From the NCBI RefSeq assembly GCF_009711225.1, contig NZ_WMIE01000001.1, forward strand, positions 124,001-188,000: a stretch of 64,000 nt of DNA. Direction: 5' to 3'. Both the position numbers and the translations under genes were made by a program. Source of the stretch: Paracoccus aestuariivivens (GTDB lineage Bacteria; Pseudomonadota; Alphaproteobacteria; Rhodobacterales; Rhodobacteraceae). The notes under the pieces are model-generated. The model was not told where the DNA came from and searched no databases. It was given only the letters and a program-made list of their open reading frames with translations. This document shows positions 1 to 8,809 of the stretch, piece by piece; the stretch's first letter is position 1; each line of letters begins with the position of its first letter.

Positions 1-156
1 TGGATCGACCGCTGGCTGGCCGAACGCGACTTCGTCACCCGCGAGGAATTCGAGGCCGTCCGCGAAATGGCGATCAAGGCCCGCGCCGAAAACGCCGCCC
101 TGCAGGCCCGCCTCGACGCGCTTGAGGGTAAAAGCGGTCAGGGCACCGAGGCCTGA
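1..156 (+). CDS. ubiK: UbiK/BMFP-domain accessory factor, C-terminal part
   Basis: The window opens inside this gene; only the last 51 residues are present. The visible part starts WIDRWLAERDFVTREEFEAV and continues as a charged coiled-coil helix (EMAIKARAENAALQARLDALE). This is the C-terminal signature of the BMFP/YqiC family, small coiled-coil proteins that in gammaproteobacteria (UbiK) assist ubiquinone biosynthesis. The last 19 bases overlap the 3' end of the convergent DUF6476 gene. Assignment rests on this short stretch, so the family is fairly sure but the role in this organism is inferred. Confidence 0.75.
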   Translation, partial: WIDRWLAERDFVTREEFEAVREMAIKARAENAALQARLDALEGKSGQGTEA

Positions 157-446
157 TCTTTCAATCGGCCCTGTTGGTCATATAGCAGGATCTCTCCCGC
201 TTCCGTCACAACCACGATCCAGTCGCGGGCGAATGTGACGGCGGCGGCGGTCGCGCCTTCGGGCAACACGATCTGGTCCGGCAAATCCGGTAGCGGCGCC
301 TCGGAAAGGCGCAACCAGAGCAGCGCCACGATCGCCAACACGCCAATTCCCATAACCGCGGCCAGCGAGGTCACGAGGATTCGCAGCCAGCGCAACATCG
401 GCAGCGCTTCCTCAGCCCCCGGTTCCGCCCTATCATCCCGTGCCAT
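138..446 (-). CDS. DUF6476-type single-pass membrane protein
   Basis: Predicted protein of 102 residues. A hydrophobic segment lies at about residues 22-47 (LRILVTSLAAVMGIGVLAIV...), followed by a soluble tail with the pattern DQIVLPEGATAAAVTFARDW and EILLYDQQG, which I recognise as the DUF6476 family of Rhodobacterales. Function is unknown; topology suggests a short cytoplasmic N-terminus and a larger external domain. The chosen ATG (446) shares the tetranucleotide CATG with the ATG of the divergent pseudouridine synthase. An internal ATG at 398 would give a shorter protein (MLRWLRIL...) and leave a 46-base gap, so the start is uncertain. Confidence 0.7.
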   Translation of the reverse strand: MARDDRAEPGAEEALPMLRWLRILVTSLAAVMGIGVLAIVALLWLRLSEAPLPDLPDQIVLPEGATAAAVTFARDWIVVVTEAGEILLYDQQGRLKDQASVP

Positions 447-1503
447 GCCTGAAATCCTGATCCACGTCCCCGAGGGACTTTCCGACCGGCTTGATAAGGC
501 CCTTGCCAGCCTCGCGCCAGAGGAGGCTGCGCTATCGCGTTCGCGCCTCGCAAAACTGATCACCGAGGGCGCGGTCCACGGCCCTTCGGGTCCGGTCACC
601 GACGGCAAAGCGAAAAGCGCAGCCGGAGAATACCGCATCGAAATCGGCGATCCCGAGCCGCTTGAAGCCATGCCCGAGGCGATTCCCCTGAACATCGCCT
701 ATGAAGACGACGATTTGATCGTGATCGACAAGCCTGCCGGAATGGTCGTCCACCCTGCCCCCGGCGCTCCGAACGGAACGTTGGTCAACGCGCTTCTCGC
801 CCATTGCGCCGACAGCCTTTCCGGCATTGGCGGGGCGGCGCGTCCGGGCATCGTCCACCGGATCGACAAGGAGACCTCGGGGCTTCTGGTGGTCGCCAAG
901 ACCGACCGCGCCCATCAGGGTCTGGCCCGACAATTCGCCGATCACTCGGCGCACCGCCGCTATCTTGCCGTCGCGCATGGCATGATCGACGCGGGCGATT
1001 CGCGTCTGGGCGGCTTGAAAGGCGTCGTGTTCGAACCCGGCGGTGTGCTGCGCATCACCACCATGCTTGGCCGCCACCCCGGCGACAGGCAACGTCAAGC
1101 GGTCAGCTTCCAGCAGGGCCGCCATGCCGTCACGCGGGCCAAACTGGTCGAAAGCTTCGGCACGCCACCCTCGGCGATGCTTGTCGAATGCCGGCTGGAA
1201 ACCGGACGCACCCATCAAATCCGCGTGCATATGGCCTATGCGGGGCTGGGGCTGATCGGCGACCCGGTCTATGGTGGATCAAGAAAGCCCTCGGTCAAGG
1301 TTCTTGGGGCGAATGCTGCGGCGGCGATGGCCGCTTTCCCGCGCCAGGCGCTGCACGCCGCCGAGCTGGGTTTCCTGCATCCGGTCAGCGGCGAGATGCT
1401 GACCTTTACCAGCCCGCTGCCGGACGACATGGCGCAGCTGCTGACGATATTGCGTGGCGGTCCCGCCGCCGGTGCTTCCATCACGGAACCCGGCGCGCCA
1501 TGA
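445..1503 (+). CDS. RluA-family 23S rRNA pseudouridine synthase
   Basis: Protein of 352 residues. An N-terminal S4-like RNA-binding region (RLDKALASLAPE, about 15-60) is followed by the pseudouridine synthase domain. The catalytic motif HRIDKETSG is at about 138-146 with the nucleophilic aspartate at 141. The later motifs ETGRTHQIRVHMA and GDPVYGG are also present. These enzymes convert specific uridines to pseudouridine in rRNA (RluC/RluD type) or tRNA; the exact target cannot be told from sequence. It is divergent from the DUF6476 gene and lies 45 bases upstream of rpoH on the same strand. No clear Shine-Dalgarno sequence precedes the ATG at 445. Confidence 0.88.
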   Translation: MPEILIHVPEGLSDRLDKALASLAPEEAALSRSRLAKLITEGAVHGPSGPVTDGKAKSAAGEYRIEIGDPEPLEAMPEAIPLNIAYEDDDLIVIDKPAGMVVHPAPGAPNGTLVNALLAHCADSLSGIGGAARPGIVHRIDKETSGLLVVAKTDRAHQGLARQFADHSAHRRYLAVAHGMIDAGDSRLGGLKGVVFEPGGVLRITTMLGRHPGDRQRQAVSFQQGRHAVTRAKLVESFGTPPSAMLVECRLETGRTHQIRVHMAYAGLGLIGDPVYGGSRKPSVKVLGANAAAAMAAFPRQALHAAELGFLHPVSGEMLTFTSPLPDDMAQLLTILRGGPAAGASITEPGAP

Positions 1504-1548
1504 TTGCGTTCTGACAGGCCCGCCGAAGCGCGGGAAAGGGATTTAAAG

Positions 1549-2454
1549 ATGGCCAATTTCGCAAACCTTCCGGCACCCAGCCCCGAACAGGGCCTTAACC
1601 GCTACCTACAGGAGATCCGCAAGTTTCCCCTGCTGGAGCCGGAAGAGGAATATATGCTGGCCAAGGCCTGGGTGGACCATGAAGACCCCGAGGCCGCCAA
1701 GCGTCTGGTGACCAGCCACCTGCGGCTGGCCGCCAAGATCGCCATGGGTTATCGCGGCTATGGCCTGCCGCAGGCCGAGGTCATCTCGGAGGCCAATGTC
1801 GGTCTAATGCAGGCCGTCAAACGCTTCGATCCGGAAAAAGGCTTCCGGCTGGCGACCTATGCGATGTGGTGGATCCGCGCCTCGATCCAGGAATATATCC
1901 TGCGCTCGTGGTCGCTGGTGAAAATGGGCACGACCTCGGCGCAAAAGAAGCTGTTCTTCAACCTGCGCAAGGCCAAGTCCAAGCTGGGCGCGCTCGAGGA
2001 TGGCGATCTGCGCCCCGAGAACGTGACGCAGATCGCACATGACCTGAACGTTTCCGAGAAAGAGGTCATCGACATGAACCGCCGCCTCTCGGGTGGTGAC
2101 GCGTCGTTGAATGCGACGGTCGGCTCGGGTGACGGGGAATCCACCGCGCAATGGCAGGACTGGCTTGAGGACGACAATGCCAATCAGGCCGAAGCCTTTG
2201 CCGAGGCCGACGAGATGTCGGCACGGCGCGAGATGCTGATCTCGGCGATGGATGTGCTGAACGACCGCGAAAAGGACATCCTGATGGAGCGGCGGCTACG
2301 CGACGATCCGATGACCTTGGAGGAGCTTTCCGCCCGTTACGACGTCTCGCGCGAGCGTATCCGCCAGATCGAGGTTCGCGCCTTCGAGAAACTGCAGAAC
2401 CGCATTCGCGAGCTTGCCCGTCAACGCGGCATCGCCGTCCCCGAGAATGTGTGA
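1549..2454 (+). CDS. rpoH: Heat-shock sigma factor RpoH (sigma-32)
   Basis: Sigma-70 family factor of 301 residues that directs RNA polymerase to heat-shock and related stress promoters. Region 2 (YRGYGLPQAEVISEANVGL, ATYAMWWIRASIQEYI) and region 4 with the helix-turn-helix (LEELSARYDVSRERIRQIE) are intact. The RpoH box QKKLFFNLR, which separates sigma-32 from other group members, is at about 132-140. The ATG at 1549 is preceded by a good ribosome site (GGGAAAGGG, 1532-1540); a longer reading from 1504 would need a TTG start and adds no conserved sequence. A strong hairpin follows the stop codon. Rhodobacterales often have two rpoH copies; which one this is cannot be decided here. Confidence 0.95.
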   Translation: MANFANLPAPSPEQGLNRYLQEIRKFPLLEPEEEYMLAKAWVDHEDPEAAKRLVTSHLRLAAKIAMGYRGYGLPQAEVISEANVGLMQAVKRFDPEKGFRLATYAMWWIRASIQEYILRSWSLVKMGTTSAQKKLFFNLRKAKSKLGALEDGDLRPENVTQIAHDLNVSEKEVIDMNRRLSGGDASLNATVGSGDGESTAQWQDWLEDDNANQAEAFAEADEMSARREMLISAMDVLNDREKDILMERRLRDDPMTLEELSARYDVSRERIRQIEVRAFEKLQNRIRELARQRGIAVPENV

Positions 2455-2461
2455 CAGAATG

Positions 2462-2494
2462 GACCCGGATTGCCGATAGCTGGCAGTCCGGGTC
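2462..2494 (+). terminator. Strong hairpin directly after rpoH
   Basis: GACCCGGATTGCC (2462-2474) pairs with GGCAGTCCGGGTC (2482-2494) around the loop GATAGCT. This gives a 13-bp stem with one T-G wobble, starting 8 bases after the rpoH stop. There is no following T-tract, so it could be a 3'-end-protecting structure or a Rho-dependent boundary rather than a classical intrinsic terminator. Confidence 0.5.
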
Positions 2495-2603
2495 GAACAC
2501 CTCTCGCCAGATCGCGCGGGGCAACGGAAACGATTTGTGACTGAACCGCCTCCATCCCCCGACAGAATCACGAAAAATTCCCTGTTCACGACGATCGCAT
2601 CGG

Positions 2604-2631
2604 TTGACGGTTTCTGATGGTTGCCTATGCT
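2604..2631 (+). promoter_or_regulatory. Sigma-70-type promoter for the membrane protein gene at 2664
   Basis: TTGACG (2604-2609), a 16-base spacer and TATGCT (2626-2631) resemble housekeeping -35/-10 elements (5/6 and 4/6 matches). They lie about 33 bases upstream of the ATG at 2664. Transcription would begin near 2638. Confidence 0.5.
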
Positions 2632-2663
2632 CAAAATCGTGCAGCGGGGGTTCTGGCGCAGGA

Positions 2664-3680
2664 ATGACGGCGCTTAACCAATATCAACGGCTCGAAGCCG
2701 CAGGAAGCTGGCGCGAGACTGCCAAGGTCGAGCCGCGCGATGTCATTATTTCCTTTGGTGACGCCACCTTGGTCCTGACCGACCCGAAAACCGATGTGCC
2801 GCTGACGCATTGGTCCTTGCCTGCGGTCACGCGACTTAACCCGGGGGTCACACCGGCGAGATACGCCCCCGGCATCGATGATGACGAATACCTGGAAGTC
2901 GATGACGATTTGATGATCTCGGCCATCGAAAAGGTCCATAATGTCATCGAGGCGAACCGGCCACCCAGCCGCCATTTGCGCGGTTGGGTCATGCTTGGAG
3001 CGCTGATCCTGCTGGCGATCGGTGCGGTGATATGGATCCCGCCCGCGCTGCTGCGTCACGCGACCGACATCGCTCCTCCGGCGCAACGGGCCGAGATCGG
3101 ACGTATGGTTCTGGCCGAGATCGCGAAATCGACCGGCTCGGGCTGTTCGCGCCCCTCAGGAGACATGGTGCGCCACAAGCTGGCGGCCCGCTTGATCGGA
3201 CCGGATGCCGATATCGCCGTCCTGCCCGTGTCGCTGCATGTGGCACGGCGGCTGCCGGGCCCGTTGACGATCATCGGCGAAGACATGATCCAGGGCGAGG
3301 CCACACCCGAGATCGCCGCAGGCCACATCCTTGCCGCGCAGGCCGCCGCTGCCGAAGCCGATCCCCTGCTCGAGGCACTGCGTTTTGCCGGCACGCGCGC
3401 GACCTTCCAGTTGCTGACCAATGGCCAACTGCCGCCGCACGCCTTGTCGGGTTACGGCGAGGCACTGCTGTCCAAGGCTCCGCCCCGCCCCGAAGACGAG
3501 CACCTTCTGGGTTATTTCGCCCGCGCCGGAATTGCGAGCGAGCCTTACGCCCGCGCCCTTGATCCTACGGGCGAGGCCGTTCTTGGCCTAATCGAGGCCG
3601 ATCCCTTCCGAACGGCCACGCCGAAACCGGTTCTGGGCCAAAGGGACTGGGCCGCGCTGCAGGAAATCTGCGATCAGTGA
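2664..3680 (+). CDS. Single-pass membrane protein, possibly a degenerate M48-like fold
   Basis: Protein of 338 residues that I cannot name. Residues 1-105 form an acidic cytoplasmic-looking domain. A transmembrane helix spans about 107-128 (GWVMLGALILLAIGAVIWIP). The remainder looks exported or periplasmic. The region SLHVARRLPGPLTIIGEDMI...ATPEIAAGHILAAQ resembles the layout around the zinc site of M48 peptidases (LPGG...LAAVLAHE). The HExxH motif is absent, so if related it is catalytically dead; this is an inference. It has its own promoter, separating it from rpoH. Its stop codon (3678-3680) directly abuts the stop of the convergent SPOR gene with no base between them. Confidence 0.7.
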   Translation: MTALNQYQRLEAAGSWRETAKVEPRDVIISFGDATLVLTDPKTDVPLTHWSLPAVTRLNPGVTPARYAPGIDDDEYLEVDDDLMISAIEKVHNVIEANRPPSRHLRGWVMLGALILLAIGAVIWIPPALLRHATDIAPPAQRAEIGRMVLAEIAKSTGSGCSRPSGDMVRHKLAARLIGPDADIAVLPVSLHVARRLPGPLTIIGEDMIQGEATPEIAAGHILAAQAAAAEADPLLEALRFAGTRATFQLLTNGQLPPHALSGYGEALLSKAPPRPEDEHLLGYFARAGIASEPYARALDPTGEAVLGLIEADPFRTATPKPVLGQRDWAALQEICDQ

Positions 3681-4670
3681 TCAGCGCGGGACCGCGTTGC
3701 CAAAACCCGCCTTACGCAAACGCTGCAGCGCCTCGTTCACGGAATCGTCGGTGGCAAATGGTCCCGTCAGCAGGATTTTGGTATCCGCACCCCTTTCGGC
3801 CAGACGACCGCGCAGGACCGGAAAGCCCAAGCCTGCGATCTTGCGCGCCAGTTTTTCGCCCTCGGCGCTGTCCTTGAAGCTAGTGATCTGGATGTGACGC
3901 GGTTTCGTCGGGCCCGATTGGGCCTTTTTTGCGGGCTCTCTGGGTTTGGCGACCGCATCGGCCTTGGGATTATCCTTTGCTGGCACCTTAGTGGGGAGCG
4001 CGGGTGCCACCTTGGACGCAACCTCGATCTTGCTGACGGGCTTAGCCTTGCTGGCGCTGACCGGACGCGCAAAGGCCAATCGCGACAGATCGGTCGGCTT
4101 CAGCCCGTCACAAAAGCCCTGAGTCGGGTCTCGCGCGGCATCGCCTGCAGGTTTTCCACCATGCCCGAGCAGCTTGCATAAACGCAGGTTCGGATGGATC
4201 TCGCGGCTCATGCTAGCGCGGACGGCCGGCGCGGCGCGGATTGCCGCTTTCAGGTCGTCCAGCGGAGCCGTCGGCGCTGGCTCCGGTCCCATATCCGGCA
4301 AAGTATCGAGGGGTCGGGGATCGCTGGCCAGCTCGCCGGGCCGCAGATTGGTCAGGACCAAACGCGACAGGTGTTCGCTCACGATCTGGCTGCGGGATTT
4401 GCCTGCATCGGGGTCCAAAGCCGCCAGACGGGGCCGACCGTCCAGACCACGCACGGAAAGGGTCGGAGGATAACCGCAGATCGCACTGCCGTCGCGCGCG
4501 ACCCGCACCGTCCAATTGCCCTGTTCCCGCAGGAAAACGCAGCCCTTGCTGTCGATATATTGCCTGCCCGCAAAATCCTCGGGCGGAGATTCGGCCGGTT
4601 TCAAACCAGCCGCCAGCGCCATGACCGGCGCCAGCACCCCCAATAAGACCCAACCAAGCAATCGTTCCAC
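3681..4670 (-). CDS. SPOR-domain exported protein
   Basis: Protein of 329 residues starting with GTG at 4670. A signal peptide is visible at residues 1-21 (LLGWVLLGVLAPVMALAAG). The middle holds an Ala/Lys/Pro-rich linker (about 205-250), and the C-terminal 75 residues (HIQITSFKDSAEGEKLARKI...TGPFATDDSVNEALQRLRKAGFGNA) fit a SPOR domain. SPOR domains bind denuded glycan strands in septal peptidoglycan, so a role in cell envelope or division is likely. The N-terminal half contains four cysteines (CVFLREQ, ICGYPP, LCKLLG, FCDGL) that could form disulphides. The gene is 68 bases downstream of upp on the same strand and may be an appendage of that operon. Confidence 0.8.
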   Translation of the reverse strand: MERLLGWVLLGVLAPVMALAAGLKPAESPPEDFAGRQYIDSKGCVFLREQGNWTVRVARDGSAICGYPPTLSVRGLDGRPRLAALDPDAGKSRSQIVSEHLSRLVLTNLRPGELASDPRPLDTLPDMGPEPAPTAPLDDLKAAIRAAPAVRASMSREIHPNLRLCKLLGHGGKPAGDAARDPTQGFCDGLKPTDLSRLAFARPVSASKAKPVSKIEVASKVAPALPTKVPAKDNPKADAVAKPREPAKKAQSGPTKPRHIQITSFKDSAEGEKLARKIAGLGFPVLRGRLAERGADTKILLTGPFATDDSVNEALQRLRKAGFGNAVPR

Positions 4671-4738
4671 GTCCAGCCCCCGAATCCTGTCTGACGCATG
4701 GATAAGGCAGCAGGGCTGAACGTGCGGTTAACGCAGCT

Positions 4739-5374
4739 CTATTTTGTGCCAAACATCCGGTCGCCCGCATCTCCAAGACCGGGAACGATGTAACCGTGAT
4801 CGTTCAACCGCTCATCCAAAGATGCCGTCACGATCGGCACATCGGGATGGACTTCCTTCATACGCGCGACTCCTTCGGGCGAGGCAAGCAGGCACAGGAA
4901 GCGGATGTTCTTCGCGCCCTGCTTTTTCAACATGTCGATTGCCGCAACCGACGAATTACCCGTGGCCAGCATCGGATCGACGACAATCGTCATGCGCGCA
5001 TCCAGTTCCTTGGGAACCTTGCAGTAATATTCGACCGGTTGCAGCGTCTCGGGATCGCGGTACAGGCCGATAAAGCCCACGCGCGCGGCCGGAATGAGTT
5101 CCAGAATGCCGTCCATCAGGCCGTTTCCGGCCCGCAGGATCGAGATCAGCGCCAGTTTCTTGCCCTCGAGCAAAGGGGCCTGCATTTCCTGCATCGGCGT
5201 CTCGATGGTGATCGTCGTCATCTCGAGTTCGCGCGTGACTTCGTAGGCAAGCAACAGGCTGATCTCGCGCAGAAGGCGGCGGAAACTGGCGGTCGAGGTG
5301 GTCTTGTCGCGCATCAGGGTCAGCTTGTGCTGAACAAGCGGATGGTCGACGACGGTCAAATGCTGTTGGTTCAT
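4739..5374 (-). CDS. upp: Uracil phosphoribosyltransferase
   Basis: Protein of 211 residues, the usual length. It converts uracil and PRPP to UMP in pyrimidine salvage. The PRPP-binding loop DPMLATGNS is at 133-141, and the uracil-binding tail ends [17 protein letters not shown], typical of the family. The start MNQQHLTVV at 5374 overlaps the add stop codon in an ATGA tetranucleotide; a longer reading from 5470 is not supported. It is the last gene of the five-gene salvage operon, re-using bases released by the phosphorylase and deaminases upstream. Confidence 0.96.
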   Translation of the reverse strand: MNQQHLTVVDHPLVQHKLTLMRDKTTSTASFRRLLREISLLLAYEVTRELEMTTITIETPMQEMQAPLLEGKKLALISILRAGNGLMDGILELIPAARVGFIGLYRDPETLQPVEYYCKVPKELDARMTIVVDPMLATGNSSVAAIDMLKKQGAKNIRFLCLLASPEGVARMKEVHPDVPIVTASLDERLNDHGYIVPGLGDAGDRMFGTK

Positions 5375-6339
5375 GATAGCTCCTGTTTCAGGCGTGCCTT
5401 GGTTTCGGTGTCGCAGAAGGCGGCCTCGGCGGCCCAAAGGTTCATCTGGCGGAATTCGGATTCCGACCATCCGAACCGGTCTGCGAGCATGTCGTATTCG
5501 CGTGTCAGCGAGGTATGGAAAAATGGCGGGTCATCGGTCGAGACTGTAACGCGCACCCCCGCATCGGCCAGTCGCGCGATGGGATGACTGGACCAGTCCC
5601 GCACCACGCCCAAAGCCACATTCGATCCGGGGCAGACCTCGAGGGTAATTTCACGCTCGGCCAGATCGCGGACCAGTTCGGGGTCTTCGATGGCTCGGAT
5701 GCCATGGCCGATGCGAGTGACGCCCAGATCCAGCGCATCGCGCACGGATTGGGCCCCGCGCCATTCTCCGGCATGAGCCGTCAGTCCCAGTCCCGCCTCG
5801 CGGGCGCAATCGAATGCCCATGCGAAATCCTTGGGTTGGCCGACATCTTCGGCTCCGGCCAGACCAAGCCCCGTGACCCAGCCTCCGGCGGTTTCGGCGG
5901 CGCAAATCGCCGTCTTTTTCGCAAGTTCCGGGCCGTAATGGCGGATGCAGGTCAATACCGCGCGGCTTTCGACACCGCTCAGGGCATAGGCATTGGCGAC
6001 TTCTTCCATCGCACCAAGATGGTCGCGCCATGCGGACAGATCACCGCCGCCGCAGAATTCGGGCGAGACGAACAATTCGACATAGATCGCCCCCTGCTCG
6101 CCACATTCGTTCAGCACCGCCGAAAGCAGCCGCGCATAATCCGCAGGCCCCTGAACGACGCTGGTCGCGGCCTCGTAGACGCGCAGGAAATCGTTGAAAT
6201 CACCGTAGGAGTAGCGGCCCTGATCGTCGAAAACACCCCGCAACTGCTGATGCTTCTCGGCGGCCATTCCACGGATGAATGTGGGCGGAGCCGCACCTTC
6301 AAGATGCAGGTGCAGCTCGACTTTCTTGACCGACTTCAT
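5371..6339 (-). CDS. add: Adenosine deaminase (adenosine/adenine deaminase family)
   Basis: Protein of 322 residues, TIM-barrel amidohydrolase converting adenosine to inosine and ammonia. Zinc and catalytic motifs are in place: HLHLEG (H10, H12), HAGE (189-192), GHG (211-213) and STDDP (267-271). The form STDDPPFF is common in alphaproteobacterial members annotated add; some relatives of this family deaminate adenine instead, so the exact substrate is inferred from the operon, which handles nucleosides. Both ends overlap neighbours by 4 bases (deoB upstream, upp downstream). Confidence 0.85.
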   Translation of the reverse strand: MKSVKKVELHLHLEGAAPPTFIRGMAAEKHQQLRGVFDDQGRYSYGDFNDFLRVYEAATSVVQGPADYARLLSAVLNECGEQGAIYVELFVSPEFCGGGDLSAWRDHLGAMEEVANAYALSGVESRAVLTCIRHYGPELAKKTAICAAETAGGWVTGLGLAGAEDVGQPKDFAWAFDCAREAGLGLTAHAGEWRGAQSVRDALDLGVTRIGHGIRAIEDPELVRDLAEREITLEVCPGSNVALGVVRDWSSHPIARLADAGVRVTVSTDDPPFFHTSLTREYDMLADRFGWSESEFRQMNLWAAEAAFCDTETKARLKQELS

Positions 6340-7529
6340 AGGAACGACCTTCCCGGCCCCACCGGAGCCAGCTGCAAATGCGCGGCGACCGATGCCGCGA
6401 TGTCAACGAAACCGACCAGTCCGATGGCTTTCGGACCAAGCCCCCAGCCCAGTACCGGAACGCGCTCCCGCGTGTGATCGGTGCCGGACCAACTAGGGTC
6501 GTTGCCATGATCGGCGGTGAAAATCGCCAGATCTCCGGGACGCAACCGCGCAAGGAAGCGGCCAACGATGCCATCGAACCATTCCAGCGCCTGCGCATAG
6601 CCCTGAATGTCGCGGCGGTGACCGTAAAGACTGTCGAACTCGACGAAATTCGCGAATGTCAGGCTGCCCGATTCCGCCTTGTCGGCCAAGCGCAACAGAT
6701 GCTCGGCCAGATCGGCGTCGGATTTGCCCTTATGCAGCTTGCCGATCCCGCGATGCGAGAAAATATCGCCAATCTTGCCAATGGCATGGGTCGCACGGCC
6801 AGCCTGATAAGCGGCATCCAGAATGGTCTGACCCGGGGCGGCAATCGCATAGTCGCGGCGGTTGGCGGTGCGGGTGAAGCTGCCCTCGGACCCGACAAAG
6901 GGCCGCGCGATCACCCGACCGACGCGCATGGGATGGACCATCGCGGCCACGTCCTCGCAAAGCCGGTACAGACGATCAAGACCGAAGGCGTCTTCATGTG
7001 CCGCGATCTGTAGCACGCTATCTGCCGACGTGTAGCATATCGGCCAACCCGTCCGCAGATGCGCGGCCCCGAGGCGTGCGATGATCTCGGTCCCCGAGGC
7101 ATGTTCGTTGCCCAATATCCCGTCGGTGCGCGCGGCTTGCGCGATGCGCAAGGACAGATCCGGCGGAAAACTGGGGCGGGTGTCGGGGAAATAATGCCAG
7201 TCCCAAGGCACAGGCACGCCCGCGATTTCCCAATGCCCCGAGGGCGTGTCCTTGCCACGCGAAACCTCGGTCGCGGCTCCCCATAGCCCTTGCGGATCGG
7301 CCCCAAGGCCCGCGACCGCATCGCCACTGGCCAGAAGCGCGGCAGCACCCAGACCCAGACGGTCCAGATGCGGCAGGTGCAGATCACGCGCCCGCGCGAT
7401 ATGGGCCAAGGTATTCGCGCCGGTATCCTGAAGGCCCCCGTTGAAGAATTGTCCGGCATCGGGCGCACCGCCGATCCCGACAGAATCCATGACGATCAGA
7501 AACGCTCGTCGCTGGCCATGATCGGTCAT
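6336..7529 (-). CDS. deoB: Phosphopentomutase
   Basis: Protein of 397 residues of the alkaline-phosphatase-like superfamily. It interconverts (deoxy)ribose 1-phosphate and 5-phosphate after nucleoside phosphorolysis. Metal-site signatures include VMDSVGIGG near the N-terminus (D15), DKF-type region near residue 150 (SVLQIAAHED), and TADHGNDPSWSGTDHTRE near the C-terminus. The ATG at 7529 was chosen because it overlaps the deoA stop (ATGA, 7526-7529) like every other junction in the operon; the reading frame extends six codons further but without support. Confidence 0.95.
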   Translation of the reverse strand: MTDHGQRRAFLIVMDSVGIGGAPDAGQFFNGGLQDTGANTLAHIARARDLHLPHLDRLGLGAAALLASGDAVAGLGADPQGLWGAATEVSRGKDTPSGHWEIAGVPVPWDWHYFPDTRPSFPPDLSLRIAQAARTDGILGNEHASGTEIIARLGAAHLRTGWPICYTSADSVLQIAAHEDAFGLDRLYRLCEDVAAMVHPMRVGRVIARPFVGSEGSFTRTANRRDYAIAAPGQTILDAAYQAGRATHAIGKIGDIFSHRGIGKLHKGKSDADLAEHLLRLADKAESGSLTFANFVEFDSLYGHRRDIQGYAQALEWFDGIVGRFLARLRPGDLAIFTADHGNDPSWSGTDHTRERVPVLGWGLGPKAIGLVGFVDIAASVAAHLQLAPVGPGRSFL

Positions 7530-8809
7530 TCGGGCGAAACCTCGCATCGGATCAAGGGGCCGGGCTCGGGCCCGTCGCCCATCAGATAGGCGGCCTGCAC
7601 CGTGGCGACCGCCGCATCAGCTGCGGCCTCACTGGCGGCATGGACAAAACCCAGAGGGCGCCCATCGCCCGCCTCTTGGCCGATACGCAGCAAATCCGCA
7701 AGGCCAACGCGAGGATCTATGTGATCTGCGGCATGAAGACGCCCCCCGCCCAAAGCCACAACCGCATGGCCCAAAGCCGCCGTGTCGATGGCGGCCACGC
7801 GCCCCGCCGCAGGGATGGGCCGGATCACCGGCGCGGGCGGCAGATAGGCGTCGGGGCGCTCCAGCAGATCCGTCGGCCCGCCCTGTGCCGCAACCATACG
7901 GGCGAAGCGTTCGGCGGCAGCCCCCGAGATCAGCGCATGTTCCGCTCCGTCCAGCCCGACCAGTGACAGGCAGGATTGCGACAAGGCCAGCGACAGATCG
8001 GCCAAAGCGCCCTGCCCTCCGCTCAGCACGGCCATAGCCTCGCGCAATTCCAGCGCGTTTCCGGCGGCGCGGGCCAGAGGTTGGTCCATGTCGGTGACAC
8101 AGGCCCGCGTCAGGCAACCCGCGCCGTTCGCCGTCCGGACCAAGGTTCGGGCCAGATCCAGCGCGGCCTCGGGCGAGCGCAGGAAAGCGCCCGAGCCCTG
8201 TTTCACGTCCAACACCAGCGCATCCAGACCAGCCGCCAGCTTCTTGGACAGGATCGAAGCGGTGATCAGGTCAATCGAGCCCACCGTCGCGGATTCGTCG
8301 CGGATCGCATAAAGGCGCGCATCTGCGGGGGCCAGATCCGGTCCGGCAGCGACGATCGCGCAACCGACATGGGCGACGACATTGCGGAACCCGTCCTCGG
8401 GCAGCGCTGTGCGGAAACCGGGGATCGCCTCAAGCTTGTCCAGCGTGCCGCCGGTATGCCCCAAACCCCGACCCGAGATCATCGGCACATAGGCCCCGCA
8501 CGCCGCGAGAACCGGCGCAAGCACAAGGCTGACAGTGTCGCCAATGCCGCCGGTGGAATGCTTATCGACCACCGGTCCTGACAGATCCCAGCGCAGAACC
8601 CGCCCCGAATCGCGCATGGCGCAGGTCAGAGCCACGCGCCCCTCCTCGCCCAGACCGGCCAGCAGCGTGGCCATGGCAAAGGCTCCGGCCTGCGCATCGC
8701 TGACCGAGCCATCGGCCAGACCGCGCGCGATCAAGGTCGCGCCAGCCTTGTCCAGCCCGCGCCCGTCGCGGACCCCCGCAATAACCGGACGCGGATCGGC
8801 TATCGTCAT
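7526..8809 (-). CDS. deoA: Thymidine phosphorylase
   Basis: Protein of 427 residues. It cleaves thymidine or deoxyuridine with phosphate to the base and deoxyribose 1-phosphate, the substrate of DeoB encoded next. The pyrimidine-nucleoside phosphorylase signature SGRGLGHTGGTLDKLEAIPG is present, as are the phosphate-binding DKHSTGGIGD and the VGSIDLITASILSKKLA segment. Start and stop each lie in 4-base overlaps with cdd and deoB. Confidence 0.96.
   Translation of the reverse strand: MTIADPRPVIAGVRDGRGLDKAGATLIARGLADGSVSDAQAGAFAMATLLAGLGEEGRVALTCAMRDSGRVLRWDLSGPVVDKHSTGGIGDTVSLVLAPVLAACGAYVPMISGRGLGHTGGTLDKLEAIPGFRTALPEDGFRNVVAHVGCAIVAAGPDLAPADARLYAIRDESATVGSIDLITASILSKKLAAGLDALVLDVKQGSGAFLRSPEAALDLARTLVRTANGAGCLTRACVTDMDQPLARAAGNALELREAMAVLSGGQGALADLSLALSQSCLSLVGLDGAEHALISGAAAERFARMVAAQGGPTDLLERPDAYLPPAPVIRPIPAAGRVAAIDTAALGHAVVALGGGRLHAADHIDPRVGLADLLRIGQEAGDGRPLGFVHAASEAAADAAVATVQAAYLMGDGPEPGPLIRCEVSPE

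Noticed and set aside
2627-2677. A 16-codon open frame (MLKIVQRGFWRRNDGA) overlapping the start of the gene at 2664
   Set aside because: Its ATG falls inside the -10 box of the promoter at 2604-2631, so it would not be transcribed from there.
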